In this document: piece after piece, positions 6,940 to 13,417 of the stretch
How the letters are laid out: each line of letters begins with the position of its first letter
How positions within the stretch are numbered: the stretch's first letter is position 1
From: DASZBX01 sp035943635
GTDB lineage: Bacteria > Actinomycetota > Actinomycetes > Streptomycetales > Catenulisporaceae
Direction: 5' to 3'
Assembly (NCBI GenBank): GCA_035943635.1
Contig: DASZBX010000142.1
Location: 1-22,543, forward strand
Length of the DNA stretch: 22,543 nucleotides
The notes under the pieces: model-generated
The model's database searches: none
What the model was told of the DNA's origin: nothing
The model's input: only the letters and a program-made list of their open reading frames with translations
Made by a program: the position numbers and the translations under genes

Positions 6940-7683
6940 ATGAGCACCGCCTTGACGACCTACGACCTTCCCCTCAACCAGGTCCGGCGCGCCTTCGAGG
7001 ATCTGCTGGCCGACGCCGATCCGATCGCGCTGGACGGCGCCGTGCTGGGCGCCCGGCTGCCTGACCGGATGCTTGGGCTGACGCAGATCCAGTGTCTGCT
7101 GCGGGCTCCGCGCACCTCGGCCAGGGCCCGGCGCGCCCTATGGGCCGGCGTGGTCACGCGCTCCCAGGCCGGGCACGCGCAGTGGACCCAGGCGGCCCTG
7201 GGACTGGCTTACCCGGGACTGACCGCCGGGTTCCTGCGCGAGGGCAAGAACGCGCACACCGACTGGCACGAACTGCAGGCCGAGATGATCGCCGGCTTCC
7301 TCACCGCCCTGGCCCAGCTCGACGTGGCAGACAGGGGTGTCTCGGACATCGCCGGGTGGCTGTGTATACGGGCGGTTGACGCGCTGCGCGCGGCCCGCGC
7401 GGCAGCATCCGCCAGCGGGTCGGTCGCCTCGATTCCCCCCGGATCGAGTGTTCCGCTCTTCCCCGAAAGTCACCCGGACATCGTGCTGGCCCGGGCCGTG
7501 CGCGCGGGGACTTTGACCGAGTTGGAGGCCGATCTGATCGGCCGGTCCTACCTCGAGCGTGAGCACCGGGACTCCTTGGCCCGGCGCTACAAGGTTTCGG
7601 TCGCCACCCTCTACCGCCGCCGCGCCGAGGCCGTCGCGCGTCTAGTCACAGCGATCGAGAACGGCGATTTGACGCCCTTCTAG
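6940..7683 (+). CDS. Sigma-region-4-like DNA-binding regulator
   Basis: A 247-residue protein. Its last 57 residues look like a sigma-factor region 4 or related helix-turn-helix: LTELEADLIGRSYLEREH, then DSLARRYKVSVATLYRRRAEAVARL. The N-terminal 180 residues are helical, alanine- and arginine-rich, and of no recognised family. The ATG at 6940 has GGGAGAG a few bases upstream. Longer in-frame starts such as 6721 lie inside the repeat region and lack coding character. The gene stands alone between the GGTAAC array upstream and the promoter-like block before the transfer operon downstream. It is therefore a strong candidate for the controller of the divergent operons. It is probably not a complete sigma factor, since region 2 is not evident. 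Confidence 0.75.
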   Translation: MSTALTTYDLPLNQVRRAFEDLLADADPIALDGAVLGARLPDRMLGLTQIQCLLRAPRTSARARRALWAGVVTRSQAGHAQWTQAALGLAYPGLTAGFLREGKNAHTDWHELQAEMIAGFLTALAQLDVADRGVSDIAGWLCIRAVDALRAARAAASASGSVASIPPGSSVPLFPESHPDIVLARAVRAGTLTELEADLIGRSYLEREHRDSLARRYKVSVATLYRRRAEAVARLVTAIENGDLTPF

Positions 7684-7714
7684 GCCCCTGCCGCCGGCCT
7701 TACCGAACAGCCCC

Positions 7715-7749
7715 TTGAGAAAAACGGGCCGTTTTTCCCCTACTAAGAT
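7715..7749 (+). promoter_or_regulatory. Promoter/operator block A for the transfer operon
   Basis: TTGAGAAA at 7715 is followed after 17 bases by CTACTAAGA (7740-7748). Between them is a perfect inverted repeat, AAAAACGGGCCGTTTTT. The block matches the leftward one at 6392-6361 with the same spacing and is followed by the type IV secretion genes. The region 7684-7884 holds no clear gene apart from this block and a ribosome binding site at 7870. Confidence 0.6.
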
Positions 7750-7869
7750 GCGGCGTCTCTCCGCCGCCGACCATCGCGCCCTCTTGGACGCGGCCGCTCC
7801 CGGCTCCACCGCCTACGCGTGGTGCTGACCCCTCCACCCCCATCGACCCGCCCTCTTGCGCCGACCGCG

Positions 7870-7877
7870 AAAGGAGG
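7870..7877 (+). promoter_or_regulatory. Strong ribosome binding site without an obvious gene
   Basis: AAAGGAGG is a near-perfect Shine-Dalgarno sequence. It is followed by GTG at 7880 and, at a better distance, GTG at 7885, neither in the frame of the pilin gene at 7974. It decides the start of the possible leader frame described next. Confidence 0.7.
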
Positions 7878-7884
7878 ACGTGTC

Positions 7885-8121
7885 GTGCGGATCCGGGAGA
7901 CGGCGAACGACATCCCACCCTTCCTGGCCACTTCGCGCCGCCGACTCGGCACGCGTCAGAAACGAGCACCCACGTGTCTGCCAAACCTCCCCGATCCTTC
8001 GCCGCTCGCAGAGCTGCGACCGTCACCGCCGCCGCCATCGCAGTCCTCGCCGGGGCGGCGGCGCCAGCCCTGGCGGCCGACTCGATCCCCACCGTCATCA
8101 ACAACATCCAGAACTGGCTGA
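7885..8121 (+). CDS. Possible leader peptide overlapping the pilin gene
   Basis: A 78-residue frame that begins MRIRETANDIPPFLATSRRR at a GTG seven bases after AAAGGAGG. About the first 20-25 codons have GC-rich third positions, as in real genes here. After that the frame runs over the pilin gene in another frame and loses coding character. It may be a translated leader that feeds ribosomes to the poorly signalled pilin start, or the true pilin N-terminus displaced by a frameshift. It has no recognisable domain. Treat it as tentative. Confidence 0.3.
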   Translation: MRIRETANDIPPFLATSRRRLGTRQKRAPTCLPNLPDPSPLAELRPSPPPPSQSSPGRRRQPWRPTRSPPSSTTSRTG

Positions 8122-8309
8122 TCGGCATCCTCGCCGCCCTGGCGACCTTGTTCTTTGTCGTCGGCGGGGTCCGGTACGTGATGTCCGGCGGGAACCCCGG
8201 CGAGGTGGAAAAGGCGAAGACAGCCTTCAAGTCCGCCGCACTCGGGTACTGCCTGGCGATCCTGGCACCGGTCGTGATCACCATCCTCCAAGGCATCGTC
8301 GGCGGCTGA
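7974..8309 (+). CDS. VirB2/TrbC-like type IV secretion pilin
   Basis: A 111-residue secreted pilin-like subunit. A basic N-terminus and hydrophobic stretch end in APALAA, a good signal-peptidase site at about residue 35. Two membrane helices follow, near 46-68 (WLIGILAALATLFFVVGGVR) and 86-109. Between them, YVMSGGNPGEVEKAKTAFKS is characteristic of the T4SS pilin family, in which a GG-x-R-Y-x-x-SGGNP loop links the helices. The GTG at 7974 is the only usable start in this frame and has a weak ribosome binding site. A much stronger site lies 100 bases upstream in another frame. It is the first structural gene of the transfer operon, with the VirB6-like gene three bases downstream. Confidence 0.82.
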   Translation: MSAKPPRSFAARRAATVTAAAIAVLAGAAAPALAADSIPTVINNIQNWLIGILAALATLFFVVGGVRYVMSGGNPGEVEKAKTAFKSAALGYCLAILAPVVITILQGIVGG

Positions 8310-8312
8310 CCC

Positions 8313-10394
8313 ATGACCCCCGACACCCCGATCACCGGGCGCCCGCCCTATTACGGGCGCCCGGCCCCGGCCCCCGGCCGGGCCGCCCGCGTCCTGCTGG
8401 CCACGCTCCTGATCGTCGCGCTCTCGGCCCTGATCGCCGCCCCCGCCGCCTCAGCTGCCACCGCACCCGGCTCCTCGCCGACAGCTTCCTCCCAGCGGGT
8501 CATCCTGGCCGACCCGGCGCCCGCGCCGAGCCCGTCCCCGACCAATCCGGGTATCGGGTTGGGCCCGGGATCGCCCACCGGGCCGAGCACCGCGCCGACC
8601 CCGGTAACCACCTCGGACCCGGGCACGGGCGGTGGTTCCAATCCGTCGTTCTTCGACATCCCGGGGCAGATCGAGAAGGCGATCGACGACTGGTTCGGGT
8701 CGCTGATCGCCGATGCGATGACCCCGATGCTCGACCTGCTCGGCTCCACCCTGCTGGGCACCCCCGACGTCACGCAGATGCCCGGGGTCCAGCGGCTGTG
8801 GACCCAGATGGCTTTGTTGGCCAACAGCCTCTACATCCTGCTGGTGCTGGCCGGCGCGGTGATCGTGACCACGCACGGCACCGTCCAGTCGAAGTATTCG
8901 GCCAAGGAGATCGTGCCGCGCCTGGCGGTGGGAATGATCGCCGGCAACGCGAGCATCGCCGTGCTCGCGTTGATGATCCACCTGGCCGATGCGCTGGCCA
9001 TCGCGATACTCGGCGGCACCATCAACCCGTCCACGGCCGGGCAGGCGCTGGGCAACCTCTTGGGCGGATCGGCCGGCAACAGCATCTTCCTGATCCTGCT
9101 GGAGCTCGGGGCGTCGGTGATGCTGATCGCGATCCTGCTGACCTACATCGTGCGGGTCGCGTTCACCGTCGTCCTGGCCGTGGCCGCGCCCCTGGCCCTG
9201 TCGCTGCACGCCCTGCCCGGGCCCGATTCCCTGGCCCGGCTCTGGTGGAAGGCGATCACCGGGGTGTTCCTGATCCAGCTGGGCCAGTCCCTGGTGTTCG
9301 TCATCGCCCTGGACGTGATGCTGGACCCGAACGCGAACGTGAGCATGCTCGGGCTGCCCAACAACTCCGCCCTCGTGGACACCCTGCTCTTCCTCGCCCT
9401 GTGCTGGATCCTGATCAAAATCCCGGTGTGGGTGGGCCGCTCCATCCTCGGCGGCGGCGGCTCACGGCTGCTGGGGATGGCCAAAGCCGTCATCGCGTAC
9501 AAGACCCTGGGCGCACTGGGCATGAAGCGCGGACCGGGCGGCTTGCCGCTGCGCAAGAAGACCGGCACCTCACCCAACCGGCCCCGCCCGCAGGGCGGAC
9601 CGGGCGCCGGCGGATCGGCGTCCGGACCCCGGCGCCCGGGTCCCGGGCCGCGCGGCACCGGGGGCGCGAACGGCGGCGGTGGGGTGACGTGGACGGTCAC
9701 CCAAGTCCACCCGAACCCACCGGCCAAACCCGGCCGCCCAGGTCTCGGCACCTCGCGTCCGGGACTGCCGCCGGGTGCGTCGGCGCCCGCCGGACAGGGC
9801 CCGCGCCTAGCGCTTCAGGCCGGTCCCAGCGCGCACAACCCCGCCCCGCCAGGCCCCGGCACGGGCGCGAACGGGACCGGGGCGAAGCCCCGATATCGGC
9901 AGATGACTCTGCCGATCAAGGCCACCCGCACCCCGCGCCCGGCCCCGCCGACACCCGTGAACCCGCCCACCGCCGGGTCCGCATCCGACTCGGTTCCGGC
10001 CCGGCCGCGCCAGGTCCAACGCGGATTATTTCCCCTGCCACCGCGGCCCGCGGCTGCGCCTCGCAATCCCACCATTGCGGCCGCCGCCGCCCCGATCGCC
10101 GTGTCCGCCCGACTGGCCGCTGCGCCGAAACCGGCACCGGCCACCGCGCCGCGCCCGACACCGGCCACCGCGCCGACCGCACCCCGACCGGCTCGGATGA
10201 GCACTCCGCCCCCGCCCCCGCCGCCCCCGGCGCACCGGCGCAGCCCGACCCAGATGCCCCCTCGACGTACCGCCCCCACCCCGGACCTTGCACCGGCACC
10301 GGTGCGAGCGACCCCAACACGCACACCGACCCCTGCACCCGTCACCGCGCGAGCGAATCCCGCCGTGCCACGACCGAAGAAGGCCACCTCGTGA
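8313..10394 (+). CDS. VirB6/TrbL-like polytopic transfer protein with long Pro-rich tail
   Basis: A 693-residue inner-membrane channel component. A signal-like hydrophobic segment (about 24-48, ending AAPAASA) is followed by a low-complexity Pro/Ser/Thr linker. Membrane segments follow near 163-190, 203-237, 257-300, 315-337 and 354-380. The remaining 310 residues are hydrophilic, rich in proline, alanine and arginine, with a run of eight prolines near 632-640. This fits TrbL/VirB6-type proteins of actinobacterial conjugation systems. The ATG follows the pilin stop by three bases, and the stop overlaps the next GTG (GTGA). A rare TTA leucine codon lies at 10026-10028 (residue 572). The assignment rests on topology and gene order, because the family has little sequence signature. 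Confidence 0.75.
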   Translation: MTPDTPITGRPPYYGRPAPAPGRAARVLLATLLIVALSALIAAPAASAATAPGSSPTASSQRVILADPAPAPSPSPTNPGIGLGPGSPTGPSTAPTPVTTSDPGTGGGSNPSFFDIPGQIEKAIDDWFGSLIADAMTPMLDLLGSTLLGTPDVTQMPGVQRLWTQMALLANSLYILLVLAGAVIVTTHGTVQSKYSAKEIVPRLAVGMIAGNASIAVLALMIHLADALAIAILGGTINPSTAGQALGNLLGGSAGNSIFLILLELGASVMLIAILLTYIVRVAFTVVLAVAAPLALSLHALPGPDSLARLWWKAITGVFLIQLGQSLVFVIALDVMLDPNANVSMLGLPNNSALVDTLLFLALCWILIKIPVWVGRSILGGGGSRLLGMAKAVIAYKTLGALGMKRGPGGLPLRKKTGTSPNRPRPQGGPGAGGSASGPRRPGPGPRGTGGANGGGGVTWTVTQVHPNPPAKPGRPGLGTSRPGLPPGASAPAGQGPRLALQAGPSAHNPAPPGPGTGANGTGAKPRYRQMTLPIKATRTPRPAPPTPVNPPTAGSASDSVPARPRQVQRGLFPLPPRPAAAPRNPTIAAAAAPIAVSARLAAAPKPAPATAPRPTPATAPTAPRPARMSTPPPPPPPPAHRRSPTQMPPRRTAPTPDLAPAPVRATPTRTPTPAPVTARANPAVPRPKKATS

Positions 10395-10603
10395 CCACCC
10401 GCCACCACTCCTCTCGCGCGTCCTGCCCGGGCCGCCACCGCCGTCCTCGAACCCGCTACCTGCCGATCGCGGTAACCATCGCCCGGCGCCTACGGATCCG
10501 CCGGCTCACCGCCCCCCAGGTCCCGATCCGCCCGGCCAGGGAGATCACCCTGGAGGCCCGGCGCCGCGAGCGCGCCTGGCGGGAGCGGGGCCGGGATGTC
10601 TGA
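10391..10603 (+). CDS. Small, highly basic protein, unknown function
   Basis: A 70-residue protein with about one third arginine plus histidine (MTTRHHSSRASCPGRHRRPR and, at the end, EARRRERAWRERGRDV). The GTG start overlaps the upstream stop (GTGA), and the stop overlaps the PrgI-family start by eight bases. This coupling on both sides is the main evidence that it is real. A short hydrophobic patch (YLPIAVTIARRL) is too weak for a confident membrane helix. It could bind DNA or the acidic face of a membrane partner. No family is recognised. The same frame is open far upstream, but there it only shadows the VirB6-like gene. Confidence 0.6.
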   Translation: MTTRHHSSRASCPGRHRRPRTRYLPIAVTIARRLRIRRLTAPQVPIRPAREITLEARRRERAWRERGRDV

Positions 10604-11531
10604 GCAGGAGTACTACACCGCGCGCATCCCGGCCGACATCGACCGCCCGGACACGGTGGTCGGACCGCTGAACTTTCGCCAACTGGCCATCATCGCCGCG
10701 GTCGGCGGCGGGTGCTGGCTGGTGTTCACCGCCGTGCACCGCGCCGACCCGCATGCCCCGATGCTCCTGATCGCCATACCCCTGGCCGTGATCGTCCTGA
10801 TCGCCGCCGGCATCGCCCTGGGCGTGCGCGACGGGGTTAGCGGCGACCGGTACCTGCTGGCCGCCTTGGCCCACGCGCGCCGCCCGCACCTGCTGATCAA
10901 CCCCGCGATCGGAGCCGACCCGATGCCCCTTCCCTCCGTCCTTCCCGCCGCCTGGCGCACAGCCCAAGGTCCCCATCCAGCCCCCCTCGTCCTGCCGGCC
11001 GAAGGCGTGGACGCGGCCGGGATCCTGGACCTGCGCGAGCACGGCCACGCCGGCATCGCCGCCTGCTCGACCGTGAATTTCAGCCTGCGCACCCCCGCGG
11101 AGCAGAACGCTCTGGTCGCCGGATTCGGCCGGTTCCTCAACTCGTTGTCCGGCCCGGTCCAGATCCTGATCCGCACCCGCCGGATCGACCTGTCCACGCT
11201 CGTGGCCGAGCTCGAACGCGCCGCCGGCGGCCTGGAACACCCCGCGCTGGAGGCGGCTGCGCGCGATCACGCGGCCTTCCTTCAAGACCTGTCCACGCGC
11301 CAGCAGCTGCTCGGCCGCCAGGTCCTGCTGATCGCCCGCGAACCGTCGGCCGGCACCGCAGAGGAGGCCGCCACGCGCATCGCCCGACGCCACGGCGACG
11401 CCGCAGCCACCCTGACGGCCGCGCAGGTGCAGGTCGCCGCGTTCACCCCGGCCGGCACCGCGGCGCTGCTGGCCGACGCCGTCACCGATCCCCGCCCCGA
11501 CCATGCCGACCGGACTGGAGCGCGCCCGTGA
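10596..11531 (+). CDS. PrgI-family protein (VirB3-like position)
   Basis: A 311-residue membrane protein. The N-terminal 90 residues match the PrgI pattern: a short polar start ('YTARIPADIDRPD'), a 'GPLNFRQL' motif, then two adjacent membrane helices near 27-47 and 53-76. The C-terminal 200 residues are soluble, containing the segment HAGIAACSTVNFSLRTPAEQ and a repeated alanine-rich helix region, as in actinobacterial SCO6880-like proteins. PrgI proteins occupy the VirB3 place next to VirB4 ATPases in Gram-positive type IV systems, and here the next gene is VirB4-like. The ATG at 10596 overlaps the upstream stop. The stop at 11529-11531 overlaps the next GTG. Confidence 0.82.
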   Translation: MSEQEYYTARIPADIDRPDTVVGPLNFRQLAIIAAVGGGCWLVFTAVHRADPHAPMLLIAIPLAVIVLIAAGIALGVRDGVSGDRYLLAALAHARRPHLLINPAIGADPMPLPSVLPAAWRTAQGPHPAPLVLPAEGVDAAGILDLREHGHAGIAACSTVNFSLRTPAEQNALVAGFGRFLNSLSGPVQILIRTRRIDLSTLVAELERAAGGLEHPALEAAARDHAAFLQDLSTRQQLLGRQVLLIAREPSAGTAEEAATRIARRHGDAAATLTAAQVQVAAFTPAGTAALLADAVTDPRPDHADRTGARP

Positions 11532-13417
11532 AACTCACCACCCGCCGCCCACCCCGCCGCGACTCCCGCCCGGACCTCGATCCGATCCCGGCCCCCGACG
11601 CGGTCGAGATCACCCCCCGATACTTGGTGGTCGGTGACCAGTACGCCGCGTCGTTCGCCGTGACCGGATACCCGGCCGAGGTCCATGCCGGGTGGCTCGA
11701 ACCACTCAGTACGTACCCGGGCCGGTTGGACATCGCGCTGCACATCGTGCCGATCGACCCGTCCACGGCTGCGACGAAACTACGCCGCCAGCGCGCCCGC
11801 CTGGAGTCCGGGCGGCGTTCGGACGCCGAACGCGGAAAGCTCGGGGACCCGGAGGCCGAAGCCGCCGCCCAAGACGCCGCGGACCTGGCCTACCGGCTGG
11901 CCCGCGGCGAGGGCAAGCTCTTTCGCGTCGGGTTGTACCTGACGGTCTACGCCGGTGACGGGCAAAGCCTGGCCCGGGAGGTCGCGGCCGTCAGATCGTT
12001 GGCGTCGAGCCTGTTGGTGACCACGGCACCGACCACGTTCCGGCAGCTGGCCGGGTGGGCGGCCTGCCTACCGCTGGGCATCGACACGATCGGGACCACC
12101 AGAACATTCGACACCGGGGCCCTGTCGGCGGCGTTTCCGTTCACGTCCCCGGACCTGGCCCCGGCTGACCCGACGGACGGGGCGACCCCGGCGTCCGGGG
12201 TGCTCTACGGGGTCAATGCCGCCAGCGCCGGACTGGTTCTGTGGGACCGGTGGGCGCAGGACAACCACAACTCGATCACCCTGGCCCGCTCTGGCGCCGG
12301 CAAGTCGTACTTCACCAAACTCGACGTCCTGCGCTCGCTGTACACCGGGGTGCAGGTCTTCGTGATCGACCCGGAGAACGAGTACACGCGTCTGGCGAAC
12401 GCGGTCGGCGGAACCGTGCTGGCCCTGGGAGTGGACGGGGTGCGGTTGAACCCGTTCGACCTGCCGCGCCACGCCGCCGCCACAGCCGGGGCAGCGGGTG
12501 CGAATGCGTTGCTGCGCCGCAGTTTGTTCATCCACACGTTCATCCAGGTCCTGCTCGGCACCAGCCTGTCGTCGGCCGAGCGCGCGGTGTTGGACCGGGC
12601 GGTCCTCGCGGCGTATGCGGGCCGGGGCATCACCACCGAGCCGCGGACCTGGGTGCGCCCGGCCCCGGTCCTGGCCGATCTGGTCGACGCCTTGGGCCGG
12701 GTGGACGGGGCCGCGGGCGCGGAGTTGGCGGCGCAGCTCGAGCCGTTCACGGTCGGGTCCTGGGCGGGGCTGTTTGACGGTCCGACAAGTACGGAGCCGA
12801 CCGGGCACCTGGTGTCCATCAGCCTGCGCGAGCTGCCTGACGAGTTGCGCACGGTCGGCACGCTGCTGGTGTTGGACGCGATCTGGCGGCAGGTTACGTC
12901 CCCGGTCCGCCGGCGCCGGATGGTCGTGGTGGACGAGGCGTGGCTGCTGATGCGCGATCCGGAAGGCGCGCGGTTCCTGCTGCGGATGGCCAAGGCCGCC
13001 CGCAAGCACTGGGCCGGCCTGGCCGTGATCACCCAGGACGCCGCCGACGTCCTGGGCTCCGACCTGGGGGCGGCGATCGTCGCCAACAGTGCGACCCAGG
13101 TGCTGCTGCGCCAAGCCCCACAGGCCTTGGATGCGGTGACCAGGGCGTTTCGCCTGTCCGAAGGAGAAACCGCGCTGATCGCCTCCGCGAGCCAGGGCCT
13201 CGGTCTCCTGGCGGCCGGTTCGGCGCGGGTCTCCTTCCAGGTCATCGCGTCCGACACGGAGCACTTCCTGGCCTCCAGCAGCCCGGCCGACCTCGACGAC
13301 GAGGACGACTACTTCGCCGACCCGCCCGCTCTTGGCCTCACCGGGCCGGACGCCGGTGGCCGAGCCGGCCGGCCTACCTCAGCAGTTCTTGACGATCCGA
13401 ACGGAGATCTCCTGTGA
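11528..13417 (+). CDS. VirB4-like type IV secretion ATPase
   Basis: A 629-residue cytoplasmic ATPase that would power assembly and substrate transfer. Walker A is R254-S-G-A-G-K-S260 and Walker B is the hydrophobic run ending D469-E470 (MVVVDEAWLL). An FVIDPENEYTRL segment follows Walker A, as is usual in TraC/VirB4 proteins. The RMAKAARKHWAGLAVITQD region follows Walker B, as expected for the family's arginine and sensor segments. The N-terminal 200 residues carry the VirB4 N-terminal domain. The GTG start overlaps the PrgI-family stop by four bases, and its stop overlaps the VirD4-like start in the same way. The length is at the short end for the family. Confidence 0.93.
   Translation: MKLTTRRPPRRDSRPDLDPIPAPDAVEITPRYLVVGDQYAASFAVTGYPAEVHAGWLEPLSTYPGRLDIALHIVPIDPSTAATKLRRQRARLESGRRSDAERGKLGDPEAEAAAQDAADLAYRLARGEGKLFRVGLYLTVYAGDGQSLAREVAAVRSLASSLLVTTAPTTFRQLAGWAACLPLGIDTIGTTRTFDTGALSAAFPFTSPDLAPADPTDGATPASGVLYGVNAASAGLVLWDRWAQDNHNSITLARSGAGKSYFTKLDVLRSLYTGVQVFVIDPENEYTRLANAVGGTVLALGVDGVRLNPFDLPRHAAATAGAAGANALLRRSLFIHTFIQVLLGTSLSSAERAVLDRAVLAAYAGRGITTEPRTWVRPAPVLADLVDALGRVDGAAGAELAAQLEPFTVGSWAGLFDGPTSTEPTGHLVSISLRELPDELRTVGTLLVLDAIWRQVTSPVRRRRMVVVDEAWLLMRDPEGARFLLRMAKAARKHWAGLAVITQDAADVLGSDLGAAIVANSATQVLLRQAPQALDAVTRAFRLSEGETALIASASQGLGLLAAGSARVSFQVIASDTEHFLASSSPADLDDEDDYFADPPALGLTGPDAGGRAGRPTSAVLDDPNGDLL

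Noticed and set aside
7748..7828. 26-codon frame starting inside promoter block A
   Set aside because: Its ATG overlaps the presumed -10 region and has no ribosome binding site.
8600..10478. Further GGTAAC sites inside genes (near 8602 and 10470)
   Set aside because: They are single copies at the chance rate for a hexamer, without the 25/11-bp spacing.
7856..10603. Open frame of 915 codons across the pilin and VirB6-like genes
   Set aside because: It is a shadow frame of Arg/Pro/Gly-rich sequence. Only its last 70 codons (10391-10603) are kept as a gene.
12281..12303. Alanine in place of the first glycine in the VirB4-like Walker A
   Set aside because: ARSGAGKS is common in actinobacterial VirB4-like proteins, and the lysine and serine are present, so activity is not in doubt.
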